64,000 nucleotides of DNA from Amycolatopsis thailandensis (GTDB taxonomy: Bacteria; Actinomycetota; Actinomycetes; Mycobacteriales; Pseudonocardiaceae). A model generated the notes under the pieces. The model had not been told where the DNA came from and made no database searches. It saw only the letters and a list, made by a program, of their open reading frames with translations. Each line of letters begins with the position of its first letter. Positions within the stretch are counted from its first letter, which is position 1. Shown in pieces: positions 1 through 10,126 of the stretch. A program made the translations under genes and the position numbers. The stretch lies in NCBI RefSeq assembly GCF_002234405.1, contig NZ_NMQT01000075.1, forward strand, positions 20,914 to 84,913, read 5' to 3'.

Positions 1-10
1 CAGACCCGCA

Positions 11-65
11 GTACATGATGGCCTCCTTCCTTGCGTCTAGCGCAAGGAAGGAGGCCATCATGTAC
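11..65. repeat. perfect 25-bp inverted repeat
   Basis: Arms 11-35 and 41-65 are perfect reverse complements around a 5-base loop (TCTAG). The arm starts GTACATGATGGCCTCC. It could form a very stable hairpin or cruciform. No T-tract follows, so it is not a canonical terminator. Confidence 0.9.
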
Positions 66-195
66 TTTCGCGGTCCGGTGGTGACGGCTGAGGTTCCTGG
101 GGCACTTGTGATTCACGGCCGGCCGGCCCGCCACCCGGACCGCAATCAGGTGACTAATCGCAGGGGACGTGCAGGGAAGCGCTAGGCGAAGGGGA

Positions 196-250
196 CGTTG
201 CGAAAGCCACTTTCGCAACGTTGAAGGTTGCGAAAGTGGCTTTCGCAACG
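196..250. repeat. 24-bp inverted repeat, GTGGCTTTCGC family
   Basis: Arms 196-219 and 227-250 are perfect reverse complements. Each arm is itself partly palindromic (CGAAAG...CTTTCG). The same core, GCGAAAGCCACTTTCG, recurs at 42873-42925 and, with a variant, at 58266-58318. Confidence 0.9.
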
Positions 251-342
251 CTGTGGGGTGCCGGAAAGCGTCGGTACAGGTGGTCGTGAGCGGCAAATAG
301 GGTTATTGAGGGGTAAGGCAAAGGTGTCCCGTCGGGTGCCAA

Positions 343-397
343 GTCCGTGAAGGCCTCCTTGAGGGACCCAGGGTCCCTCAAGGAGGCCTTCACGGAC
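343..397. repeat. 27-bp inverted repeat, GTCCGTGAAGGCC family
   Basis: Arms 343-369 and 371-397 are perfect reverse complements around one base. The outer arm is GTCCGTGAAGGCCTCCTTGA. Related or truncated copies lie at 26983-27029, 43041-43087, near 43365 and at the right window edge (63988-64000). Confidence 0.92.
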
Positions 398-419
398 CTG
401 ACGCCCGACGGTGACGACC

Positions 420-472
420 GAGGCGAAGGGGACTTTCCTCGCATCGCATGAGCGGAAAGTCCCCTTCGCCTC
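420..472. repeat. 19-bp inverted repeat, AAAGTCCCCTTCGCC family
   Basis: Arms 420-438 and 454-472 are perfect reverse complements with a 15-base loop. The same arm (AAGGGGACTTTCC) occurs in a palindrome at 42970-43010. Confidence 0.88.
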
Positions 473-510
473 GGGGCGTGCGGTCGTAATGGGCGACGGA
501 GGCCCGGAGG

Positions 511-565
511 TGTCGCGAGGGCCACTTTCAGGACACCTGATGTCCCGAAAGCGGCTTTCGCGACA
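511..565. repeat. imperfect inverted repeat, GTGGCTTTCGC family
   Basis: Arms 511-535 and 541-565 begin TGTCGCGAGGGCCACTTTC and end GCGGCTTTCGCGACA, pairing with a few mismatches. It is a diverged member of the family at 42873 and 58266. Confidence 0.75.
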
Positions 566-708
566 CCCGAGGCCGACGTACGGACGAGCGACACAACACG
601 CCACATTTGCCTTACCCTCAATAACCCGAATCGCCACTCACGACCAGCCCGACCCAAGACCGCCCCGCCTCCCGCATCCAGAGGACTAAACGCGGGGCTT
701 GCCGGGGG

Positions 709-3093
<2,385 letters not shown>

Positions 3094-3262
3094 CGTGTCT
3101 CCATCCTGATCCGGCCGCGTGTACGGTCCGTCAGCCTTTCCGGGCTCGATCTAACCAGCTTCGAGCCGTTTTTCCTCGTCGTTCGCGTGGTGCGCCCGCG
3201 ATGGTGATCACGCTAAGCGAAGCCGGGCCGCCGTCGCTTCTCGATTCCTGACCGGACAGCGC

Positions 3263-3779
3263 CTAAAGCAGGGTGGCGAGCAGCTTCTCGCCTTCGGGCC
3301 ACGGACCGTGGGTACCGGTGAGGTTGCCCGACGGGGCCGATGTCGGCGAACTCGGCGCCCCAGATCCCGGCGAAGGACCGCGCGCGGGCCGGGGTCATCC
3401 AGCGGTCGTTCGCGCTGGCGGCCACGACGGCGGGGAAAGGGAGGGTGAGGCGGGGGATCGGGGCGAATCCGGCCAACGCGGGCTCCGGGTTCTCTTCGAC
3501 GTCGGCGGGTGTCACGAACAACGCGCCGCGCACGGGCCGGTCCCCACCGCCCGCGAGCCAGTGCAGCACGGTCAGGCAGCCGAGGCTGTGCGCGACGAGA
3601 ACGGGTGGCGCGGTGGTCTCCACGAGCGCCTCGTCCAGGTTGGCGACCCAGTCTTCGCGGACGGGCTCGTCCCAGTCGTCCTGTGCGAAGCGCTTGGAAC
3701 CCGGGTACCGGTCGCACCACACGGACTGCCAGTCCCCGGGCTCGGGACCGAACCACCCGTCGACGAAGAGCAAAGTCAT
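3263..3779 (-). pseudogene. RBBP9/YdeN-type serine hydrolase, frameshifted near its C-terminus
   Basis: The alpha/beta hydrolase starts MTLLFVDGWFGPEPGDWQ and has the nucleophile elbow HSLGC and the NDRWM acid region. After residues IGPVG the frame goes wrong and runs to a stop at 3213-3215. Removing one of the two adjacent T residues at 3324-3325 (plus strand) restores GHLTGTHGPWPEG, the family's C-terminal catalytic-His region, and a normal stop at 3263-3265. The corrected protein would be about 171 residues. As given, the catalytic His is lost. It lies head to tail with the Lrp gene upstream (12 bases between the Lrp stop and this start). This is either a recent null mutation or a sequencing error. 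Confidence 0.8.
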
Positions 3780-3791
3780 GGTGACCAGTAT

Positions 3792-4295
3792 TCAGACGCT
3801 CCAGCCCTCGCTCTTGGTCGCCTTCAGGTAGTCCTCGACCGGCGGCCCGACCGGCCTGCCCTCGTACTGGGTCGACAGCACCACCGACGACCTGATCTCG
3901 CCGTGTTTGCCCAGCCGTTCGAAGAGGCCTTCGAGGTGTTCGAGCGACACCGCCCGCACCTTCAGCATGGTGCAGCGGTCTCCGCTGAGCCGGTGCAGCT
4001 CGACCACCTCCGGATAATCCTCCGACTTGCTGGTGCGCAGCAGGCAGCTGCCGAGCGAGCAGCGCATCTCGACGAACGCCTGCAGGTCGTACCCGGCCCG
4101 GCGCGCGTCGACCTGGGCGCGATACCCGGTGATGACGCCCGCCTCCTCCAGCCGCCGGACCCGTTCGGCGACCGCCGGCGCGGAGAGGTTCACGCGGCGG
4201 CTCAGCTCCTTGAAGGAGAGCCGCCCGTCGCTCTGGAGCGTTTCGAGGAGCCGCCAGTCGAGGTCGTCCAGCGCTCTTTCCGATCGTAAGGTCAT
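3792..4295 (-). CDS. Lrp/AsnC-family transcriptional regulator
   Basis: This 167-residue protein has an N-terminal winged helix (about 8-60: LDDLDWRLLETLQSDGRLSFKELSRR and the recognition helix SAPAVAERVRRLEEAG) and a C-terminal RAM ligand domain (about 75-155). Such regulators form octamers that sense amino acids. I chose the ATG at 4295, preceded by AAAGGA, instead of the long upstream extension of the frame, which has no family similarity. It is divergent from the MFS gene at 4389. The 93-base interval holds a perfect hairpin GGCCTCGC...GCGAGGCC at 4320-4341, a candidate regulatory element, so regulation of the exporter is likely by inference. Confidence 0.9.
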   Translation of the reverse strand: MTLRSERALDDLDWRLLETLQSDGRLSFKELSRRVNLSAPAVAERVRRLEEAGVITGYRAQVDARRAGYDLQAFVEMRCSLGSCLLRTSKSEDYPEVVELHRLSGDRCTMLKVRAVSLEHLEGLFERLGKHGEIRSSVVLSTQYEGRPVGPPVEDYLKATKSEGWSV

Positions 4296-4388
4296 CGAGC
4301 CCGGATTCCTTTCATAATGGGCCTCGCACCCCCGCGAGGCCTTCGCCAGCCTATTCGCCGGAGCGGCCGGAATCCCTAGGTTTGAATC

Positions 4389-5573
4389 ATGAAACCGATG
4401 TTCGCGCTCTTCATGGGCGTCGCCTGTCTCAGCACCGCGGTCGTCGGCCTGTCCACCACGGCGGCGCTGATCGTGGTCGAGCACGCCGGTGCCGCGTGGA
4501 GCGGGCTGCCGAACGCCGTGCTGGTACTCGGTTCCGCAGTGGGTTCGCTGTCGTCGGGCGCGCTGGCCGCCCGCTACGGCAGGCGGCTCGTCCTGGCGCT
4601 GATGTACGGGGCGGCGGTGGCGGGCGCGCTGATCTCGTTCGCGGGCGTGCTCGGCGGATCCGTGCTCGCGTTGGTGGCGGGGATGCCGCTGATCGGTTTC
4701 GGCAACAGCGGGGCGCAGCTGTCGCGATACACGGCCGCCGACCTGGCGCCCGAGCACCGCAAGGGTTTCGCACTGTCCACAATGGTCTGGGCGGGGACCG
4801 TCGGCGCGGTCGCCGGGCCCGCCCTGATCGCGCCCGCCGCGGCCCGGGCGGAAGCCGCCGAGTTACCCGCCCTGTCCGGCCCGATCGCGGCGGGCGCGGT
4901 CGTCGTGGCCATCGCCGTGGTCGCCGTCGTCACTCTGCCGCGAAATCTCGCCGCCCCGGCGGAGCGGGCGCCGAGGCGGGAACGGATGTCCGTGCGGAAC
5001 CCGGTGATCCTCGGGCCGCTCGTGGCGATGGTCGGCGCGCAACTGGCCATGGTGGCGGTGATGACGATGACCCCGGTACAGCTGCACGAGCACGGCCAGG
5101 GGCTCGACGTCGTCGGCTGGGTGCTGAGCGCCCATCTGATCGGGATGTTCGCGCTGGCGCCGTTGTCCGGCTGGATCACCGACCGCTGGGGCGGCCGCGC
5201 GACCATCTTCGGCGGCATCGGCACCCTCACCGTCGCGGCGGTCACCGCGATCGGCGCGCCCGATTCGCATCACGTGGGAATCCCGGTCGCGATGTTCCTG
5301 CTGGGCTACGGCTGGAACCTGGTGTTCGTCGGCGGTAGCGGCATGCTCAGCCGCGATCTCCCGCCCGCTCCGCGAGCGAGGGCGCAGGGCACTGTCGACG
5401 CCTTCGTCTGGGGGACCTCCGCGGCGGCGAGCCTGCTCGCCGGGCAGTTGTTCGGCCTCGGCGGATACGTCTTGGTCGCCGTCGCGGGTGGCCTGTGCGC
5501 CCTCGCCCCGCTCGCGGTGATCGGCCGCCGGGCAGGGGTGGCCGAACCCGTTGAAAAAGCCGGGCTCCGCTGA
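4389..5573 (+). CDS. MFS transporter
   Basis: A 394-residue integral membrane protein with about twelve hydrophobic segments. The first follows directly from the start (FALFMGVACLSTAVVGLS). The loop after the second segment carries the MFS motif A remnant GALAARYGRRLV, and a second copy, GWITDRWGGRATI, sits after the central loop. A hydrophilic central loop (about 175-200) separates the two six-helix halves. It is divergently transcribed from the Lrp-type regulator, a common arrangement for amino-acid or drug efflux. The substrate cannot be read from sequence. Confidence 0.85.
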   Translation: MKPMFALFMGVACLSTAVVGLSTTAALIVVEHAGAAWSGLPNAVLVLGSAVGSLSSGALAARYGRRLVLALMYGAAVAGALISFAGVLGGSVLALVAGMPLIGFGNSGAQLSRYTAADLAPEHRKGFALSTMVWAGTVGAVAGPALIAPAAARAEAAELPALSGPIAAGAVVVAIAVVAVVTLPRNLAAPAERAPRRERMSVRNPVILGPLVAMVGAQLAMVAVMTMTPVQLHEHGQGLDVVGWVLSAHLIGMFALAPLSGWITDRWGGRATIFGGIGTLTVAAVTAIGAPDSHHVGIPVAMFLLGYGWNLVFVGGSGMLSRDLPPAPRARAQGTVDAFVWGTSAAASLLAGQLFGLGGYVLVAVAGGLCALAPLAVIGRRAGVAEPVEKAGLR

Positions 5574-5711
5574 TCTGCGAAACCCGGGTCGTGCCGTCAT
5601 ACTGCTTCACTCCGACACGAACGAACCCGTGATGACACAGATCACGTCGGTGACCGATTCGGAGGGTCTTAGGGTGAAAGCAGACAAGGTGCGAAAGATC
5701 GGGGGTGCACG

Positions 5712-5900
5712 ATGAGCGAGTTCGCGGTGAATCTGCGGGACCGGGTACGGCAGGCGAGGGAAGACGTCCGGATCGCCAGGCGGGACTCGGACGACGATCG
5801 TGCCTCGGCCGTCGGCGCCGATCTGGCGAACCTGGAGCGGCTGGCCGCCGAGCACGGCGTGGACCTGCCGGAGCAGGCCTCGGACGACGCCCGGGCGTGA
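5712..5900 (+). CDS. small conserved-type protein of unknown function
   Basis: A 62-residue acidic, helix-rich protein (MSEFAVNLRDRVRQAREDVR...) with no Cys and no membrane segment. ATG follows a GGGGGTGCACG ribosome site. It ends 45 bases before the polyamine decarboxylase and shares its strand, so it may be the first gene of that operon. The charged heptad-like pattern (LRDRVRQAREDVRIARRD) suggests a short coiled coil. I do not recognise a named family. Confidence 0.65.
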   Translation: MSEFAVNLRDRVRQAREDVRIARRDSDDDRASAVGADLANLERLAAEHGVDLPEQASDDARA

Positions 5901-5945
5901 CCCCGGGTTCCGTGCCGGTGATCGGCCTTTGACACCCTGGGGCGT

Positions 5946-7088
5946 GTGACCGAAAGCCTGAACCGGATCCGCGCCTTCCTGGCGGACCGTGAACCGCCGA
6001 CACCGTGCCTGGTCGTGGACACCGACCTGGTGGCGGACCGGGCGGCCGCGGTCTCGGCGGCGTTCCCGGACGCGCTGATCCGGTACGCGGTCAAGGCGAA
6101 TCCCACTCCCGAAGTGCTCGACGCGGTGCTGTCGGCGGGAGCCGGGTTCGACGTGGCGGGCACGGCGGAGATCGCGCTGTGCCTGTCCCGCGGCGCGCGA
6201 GCGGCGGAACTGGCCTACGGCAACACGATCAAGAAACCCGCGGACATCGCGGCCGCGTACGCGCGCGGCGTCCGTGAATTCACCACGGATTCCGCGGGCG
6301 ATCTGGCGAATCTGGCCGAGCACGCGCCCAGTTCACTCGTGTCGGTCCGCCTGCTGACCGGCGGCCCGGACTCGGTGACGCCGTTCGGCCACAAGTTCGG
6401 CTGCGAACCGGCGGTGGCCGCCACGCTGCTCCGGCAGGCCGTGGAAGCCGGGCTGCGACCCGGAATCGCGTTCCACGTCGGTTCGCAGCAGCCGGATCCG
6501 GCGGCGTGGGAGATCGGGATCGCGACCGCGGCCAAGGTCGCCGCCGAAGCAGGCGTCGGCTTGGAGCGGCTCAACATCGGCGGCGGGTTCGCCACCGAGC
6601 ACCGCGAGTCCGTGCCGTCGCTCACCGATTACGCGGCGGTGGTCCACGCCGCCCTCCAAAGGCACCTGCCGGGACCGGAACTGCTGCTGGAGCCGGGCCG
6701 GGTGATCGTCGCCGACGCGGGACTCATCCGGACAGAGGTCGTCCTGGTGACCACTCGCGCCGCCGCCGACGAACGCCGTTGGGTCTATCTCGACGTCGGC
6801 AGGTACAACGGAATGGCGGAGTGCGAGAACGAAGCTGTCGCGTATCGACTGGAGCCCGTCGGCGTCAAAGGTCCGGAAGGGCCGGTGGTCCTCGCGGGGC
6901 CGACCTGCGATGGTGACGACGTGCTGTACCAGCGGACGCCGTGCGCGCTGCCGATGTCGCTGAAGGCGGGAGACCGGCTGGACATCCCGGGGACCGGGGC
7001 GTACACCGCCAGCTATTCTTCCGTCGCTTTCAACGGAATCGAGCCGTTGCGCACCTATTGTGTGGGGAGGTTCGCCGATGCCGGGTGA
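5946..7088 (+). CDS. PLP-dependent ornithine/lysine-type decarboxylase (fold III)
   Basis: This 380-residue enzyme belongs to the alanine-racemase-fold basic amino-acid decarboxylases (Orn/DAP/Arg group 2). The PLP lysine is K50 in YAVKANP. HVGSQ at 177-181, GGGF at 212-215 and EPGR at 249-252 bind cofactor phosphate. The C-terminal catalytic Cys-Asp is C321-D322 in GPTCDGDD. It starts at GTG 5946 behind CTGGGGC. It is followed, with an 11-base overlap, by an S-adenosylmethionine decarboxylase and then an aminopropyltransferase. Making putrescine (or cadaverine) for those enzymes is therefore the expected role. Ornithine versus lysine preference is undetermined. Confidence 0.9.
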   Translation: MTESLNRIRAFLADREPPTPCLVVDTDLVADRAAAVSAAFPDALIRYAVKANPTPEVLDAVLSAGAGFDVAGTAEIALCLSRGARAAELAYGNTIKKPADIAAAYARGVREFTTDSAGDLANLAEHAPSSLVSVRLLTGGPDSVTPFGHKFGCEPAVAATLLRQAVEAGLRPGIAFHVGSQQPDPAAWEIGIATAAKVAAEAGVGLERLNIGGGFATEHRESVPSLTDYAAVVHAALQRHLPGPELLLEPGRVIVADAGLIRTEVVLVTTRAAADERRWVYLDVGRYNGMAECENEAVAYRLEPVGVKGPEGPVVLAGPTCDGDDVLYQRTPCALPMSLKAGDRLDIPGTGAYTASYSSVAFNGIEPLRTYCVGRFADAG

Positions 7089-7449
7089 AGAGCCGCTCGT
7101 CGGCCGGTTCGCCGGCCGCCACGTACTCGCGGAGTTCGAGGGGGTCGAGCCGTCGTTGCTCGACGACGCCGAACTCTTGAAGAAGACCCTCGCCGACGCG
7201 GTCACCGAGGCGGGGGCGACGGTCTGCGAGGTCGTGTCGCATTCCTTCGCCCCGCAAGGGGTCACCGCGCTCGCGCTGCTGGCCGAGTCGCACGCGTCCG
7301 TGCACACCTATCCGGAGATCGGGTCGGTGTTCGTGGACGTGTTCACCTGCGGGGACCGGGCGGATCCGGAGCGGGCGGTCACGCTGCTGGCGAAGATGCT
7401 GGGCGCCGGCACCGTCCGGATGTCCACTGTGGAACGAGGAGAGAACTGA
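7078..7449 (+). CDS. speD: S-adenosylmethionine decarboxylase proenzyme
   Basis: A 123-residue class 1b SpeD. The self-cleavage site is the Glu-Ser bond E70-S71 in LAESHASVHTYPE, which would create the N-terminal pyruvoyl group of the alpha chain. H76 lies in the conserved HTYPE and C91 in DVFTCG, matching active-site residues known in bacterial homologues. The ATG at 7078, preceded by GGGGAGG seven bases upstream, was chosen. It overlaps the decarboxylase end by 11 bases, and its TGA shares a base with the next start. It supplies decarboxylated SAM, the aminopropyl donor for SpeE. Confidence 0.93.
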   Translation: MPGEEPLVGRFAGRHVLAEFEGVEPSLLDDAELLKKTLADAVTEAGATVCEVVSHSFAPQGVTALALLAESHASVHTYPEIGSVFVDVFTCGDRADPERAVTLLAKMLGAGTVRMSTVERGEN

Positions 7450-8312
7450 TGGCGCCACGAGTGATCGTCGAGCCGATGGGCGCGGGGCTCACCCGGAACT
7501 GGGACGTCGAGGAGGTCCTGTTCGAGGGCAGGACCGCGTTCCAGAACGTCCTCATCGGACGGACCTCGCAGGGGATATCCCTGTTCTGCGACGACGAACG
7601 GCAGAGCACCGAGCTGAGCCAGCTCGTCTACCACGAGGCGCTGATGGTCCCGTCGCTGCTGCTCGCCGAACGCGTCGAGCGGGTGCTGATCATCGGCTCC
7701 AGCGAAGGGGTCGCCTCCGAGCTCGCGGTCGCAGCGGGGGCCGAGGTCGTCGACCACGTCGACATCGACGCCGAGGCGGTGCGTGCTTGCGCCGAGCATC
7801 TTCCCTACGGCTACACGCTCGACGATCTGGCCCGTGCCGAGCGAGGCGAGGGCGAGATCCGCGTCCACTACCGCGACGGCTGGGAGTTCCTCGCCGAGGC
7901 GCGCGAACGCGGCGACACCTACGACGTGGTGGTGATCGACCTGCCGGACGAGAACGACGATCCGGCGGCGCAGCACAACCGGTTGTACGGAACCGACTTC
8001 CTGACCAGGTGCGCGGAGCTGCTCGCCGAAGGGGGAGTGGTCGGCTGCCAGGGCGGCTGCCCGACGCTGTGGCGCAACCAGACGCTCGTCGCGTCGTGGC
8101 GCCGGTTCACCGAGTCGTTCGGGACCGTTCTCTACTACGGCTCGGACGAGCACGAGTGGGCTTTCCTGAGCGGCAGGGCCGACGCGCTCGACGATCCCGG
8201 CGCCCTGGTCGCGGAGAGGATCGGCAAGGCCGGAATCGGAGAGTCCACTATGGACGAAGACGCGCTGAGGGCGAACACCGTGCCGCCGATTTCGTTGCGG
8301 CGCAACCGGTGA
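7449..8312 (+). CDS. speE: spermidine synthase-family aminopropyltransferase
   Basis: A 287-residue Rossmann-fold aminopropyltransferase. The substrate motif STELSQLVYHEALMVP matches the YHE region, the second acidic SAM site is DHVDID (102-107), and the catalytic Asp is D164 in VVVIDLPDEND. Two features are unusual. The glycine-rich SAM loop, normally GGGDG or GGGEG, reads GSSEG (83-87), and the usual DxxDP after the catalytic strand reads DLPDEN. It overlaps speD by one base (TGATG), so coupled translation is expected. Product (spermidine, cadaverine analogue or thermospermine) is not certain. Confidence 0.85.
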   Translation: MAPRVIVEPMGAGLTRNWDVEEVLFEGRTAFQNVLIGRTSQGISLFCDDERQSTELSQLVYHEALMVPSLLLAERVERVLIIGSSEGVASELAVAAGAEVVDHVDIDAEAVRACAEHLPYGYTLDDLARAERGEGEIRVHYRDGWEFLAEARERGDTYDVVVIDLPDENDDPAAQHNRLYGTDFLTRCAELLAEGGVVGCQGGCPTLWRNQTLVASWRRFTESFGTVLYYGSDEHEWAFLSGRADALDDPGALVAERIGKAGIGESTMDEDALRANTVPPISLRRNR

Positions 8313-8414
8313 ATTCCGTGATCGTTACCCATCCGAGATAACCTTCGTGGTCGCCTGACAGGATCGGCCATCTGGTCGTTGCCGGGTCTCCTGGTGCGGG
8401 CCAGAATCGCATTG

Positions 8415-9134
8415 GTGAACAGCTGGCGCGAGCAGATCGCCTCTGGGGTGGACAGGGAATCCGCGGTCTGCGCGGCATTCGCGAGTTTGACCGTGAGTGT
8501 CACGGAGGATCTGGGGCCGGATCGGGTCGTGGACACGCTGTCCAGCGAATGCGTGCGGCTGCTGCCGATCGATTCGATGGAAGTCTTCTTGCCGGGGCTG
8601 AAACTGGAACGCTGTCCCCCGGTCGTCGAGGAGGGGCCCGCGCTCGAGTCCTTCGAGACCGGGAGTGAGGTCGCCGTCGAGAACCTTCCCGCCGAGATCC
8701 GGCGCTGGCCCGGCTACGTGGCGAGAGTGGTGGAACAGGGCTATACCGCGGTTTCCGCGATCCCGATGCGCGCGATGGAGGAAACCATCGGTTCGATAGC
8801 GTTGCTCAGTGCCGAAACCGCGGTTCTGAGCGCCGAAGACCGCCGGCTCGGCCAGGCGCTCGCCGACGTCGCCGCCCTGTGTCTCCTGCAACAGCGGGAA
8901 TTGCACCACTACCGGACCCTTTCGGGGCAGTTGCAGAACGCGCTCGACAGCCGGGTGATCATCGAGCAGGCGAAAGGAATGCTCGCCGAGCGCGCCGGTG
9001 TCGACCTCGGAGCCGCCTTTCAACGCCTGCGAGCCTTCGCCCGGAGTTCGAACAGGAAGGTTTCCGAGGTGGCGCGCGAGTTCGTGGCGGGTACGCTGGA
9101 CAGCGAGAAACTTCTTCGGCGCCGGAACCGGTGA
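8415..9134 (+). CDS. GAF-ANTAR RNA-binding regulator
   Basis: About 239 residues from GTG 8415, or up to 251 if a TTG at 8379 is used. No start has a clear ribosome site. An N-terminal GAF domain (roughly residues 10-165) is followed by an ANTAR domain (ALDSRVIIEQAKGMLAERAG to the end) with the conserved three-helix pattern and F-R-x-R-FARSSNRKVSEVA. Known ANTAR proteins bind paired hairpins in RNA and prevent termination. A GAF input implies a small-ligand or redox signal. A 9-bp terminator-like hairpin follows at once. Confidence 0.88.
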   Translation: MNSWREQIASGVDRESAVCAAFASLTVSVTEDLGPDRVVDTLSSECVRLLPIDSMEVFLPGLKLERCPPVVEEGPALESFETGSEVAVENLPAEIRRWPGYVARVVEQGYTAVSAIPMRAMEETIGSIALLSAETAVLSAEDRRLGQALADVAALCLLQQRELHHYRTLSGQLQNALDSRVIIEQAKGMLAERAGVDLGAAFQRLRAFARSSNRKVSEVAREFVAGTLDSEKLLRRRNR

Positions 9135-9136
9135 CA

Positions 9137-9160
9137 ATTGCCGGGAAATACCCCGGCAAT
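9137..9160 (+). terminator. hairpin after the GAF-ANTAR gene
   Basis: ATTGCCGGG and CCCGGCAAT form a perfect 9-bp stem with a 6-base loop, starting two bases after the stop codon. No U-tract is present, as is common in actinobacteria. Confidence 0.6.
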
Positions 9161-9283
9161 CGCTGGTAGGGCCGTTGGTCACCGGAACCGGGGACTTGTC
9201 CCGGTGAACGCGCGACCGTGCGGCCCTAGGGCGCGAGGGCCCGATCGGAAAAGCTTCACGCAGAGGAAAGGATGCGTGAGGTC

Positions 9284-9841
9284 ATGGCGCTGCTGGCAAG
9301 CCTACTCGGGAAGAGTCGTTCGGTGCGGCCGAGCCTGCTTCCGTTGCTGGATTTGAGGTCGGCGGTGCTGACGCTGCGGTCCGGGTACGGGCTGGCGCCG
9401 ACCGGGTCGGGGACGGTCTGTTTCGTCGCCGAAGGCCGGCCGGGCGAGGGGACGGAGGCGGAGATCGTCGCCGGACTCGCCGGGGACTCGGCCCGCCGCA
9501 ACCTGGTCACCCACGACGCGCACGGGCGGACGATCGTGCGCTGCTGGCGGGAGAACGGGGATCTGGGCTGGCTCCTCGACGATCTCGTCGACGTCAACGA
9601 GAGGCTGGCTCAGGCCGGGTTCGCGTCCTGGTTGCTGCACACGACGGTCGACTTCGCCGAGTTGCGGGACATGCGTCACCCGAGGCTGACCATGGTCTAC
9701 CGACGGGAACGCGGCACCTTCTACCCCTATGCCCCACGCGGCACCCGCGGCCGGGATCGCGCGATCGAACTGAAGATCCGCTCGTCGCTGATCCGGATCG
9801 TGCCGATGGAGTCCGACATCGGCCGGTGGCGTCCGGTGTGA
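9284..9841 (+). CDS. pspAB: PspA-associated protein PspAB
   Basis: A 185-residue cytosolic protein that I recognise as the actinobacterial PspAB family by its pattern MALLASLLGKSRSVRPSLL, then TGSGTVCF, WLLDDLVDVNERLAQAGF, RGTFYPYAP and the closing DIGRWRPV. In relatives it accompanies PspA (phage-shock/membrane-stress protein), though no pspA is in this window. ATG 9284 was preferred to the in-frame ATG at 9272 because it gives the family N-terminus and the 9272 codon abuts its own purine tract. Function is not established biochemically. It sits inside a run of stress-signalling genes. Confidence 0.75.
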   Translation: MALLASLLGKSRSVRPSLLPLLDLRSAVLTLRSGYGLAPTGSGTVCFVAEGRPGEGTEAEIVAGLAGDSARRNLVTHDAHGRTIVRCWRENGDLGWLLDDLVDVNERLAQAGFASWLLHTTVDFAELRDMRHPRLTMVYRRERGTFYPYAPRGTRGRDRAIELKIRSSLIRIVPMESDIGRWRPV

Positions 9842-9856
9842 CGGACGCCCGCCCGG

Positions 9857-10126
9857 TCAGCCGGCTACGCCGCTGAGCCAGCCGCGTAGCCGCTGGACGC
9901 GCCGGTCCCGCGTGGTCCATCGCAGGACGTGGTATCGGCGCCGGGTGGCGGGCGCCGTGTCCTCGAGACGCCGGACAGCGGCGATTACCTCGTCGAGTGG
10001 CGGAACGTGGGTCTCGGGTCGAGCCACCACTCGCGGCAGCTTTTCGAGTTCGGCGGAGACCAGCGGCCAAGTGGTGCCGGCGTGCGTGCCGGGACGGCGG
10101 CGGGTCTCGGCGATTCTCGTGGTCAC
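9857..10126 (-). CDS. hypothetical protein, 89 residues
   Basis: A possible short gene on the minus strand, from GTG 10126 behind GGAAAGGGTG. It gives a basic protein with a plausible helical N-half (WPLVSAELEKLPRVVARPETHVPPLDEVIAAVRRLEDT) and a very Arg/Trp-rich tail (RRRYHVLRWTTRDRRVQRLRGWLSG). It converges on pspAB with a 15-base gap. I recognise no family. Residue composition is better than in the competing frames, but it could still be spurious. Confidence 0.4.
   Translation of the reverse strand: MTTRIAETRRRPGTHAGTTWPLVSAELEKLPRVVARPETHVPPLDEVIAAVRRLEDTAPATRRRYHVLRWTTRDRRVQRLRGWLSGVAG

Larger units (their letters stand above)
1..708. other. non-coding palindrome-rich block
   Basis: I see no credible gene here. 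The open frames are by-products of GC-rich palindromes. At least five long inverted repeats (listed separately) are packed into about 600 bases. They belong to sequence families that recur near 23.6, 27.0, 42.9, 58.3 and 64.0 kb. Confidence 0.7.

Noticed and set aside
4296..4757. N-terminal extension of the Lrp frame to 4757
   Set aside because: It overlaps the divergent MFS gene and has no Lrp similarity; the ATG at 4295 has a ribosome site.
9188..9206. Palindrome CCGGGGACTTGTCCCGG considered as a DosR box upstream of pspAB
   Set aside because: The half-sites are two bases closer than in the DosR core (GGGACTTGTCCC versus GGGACTWWAGTCCC), so register is wrong. It may be another operator or a hairpin.
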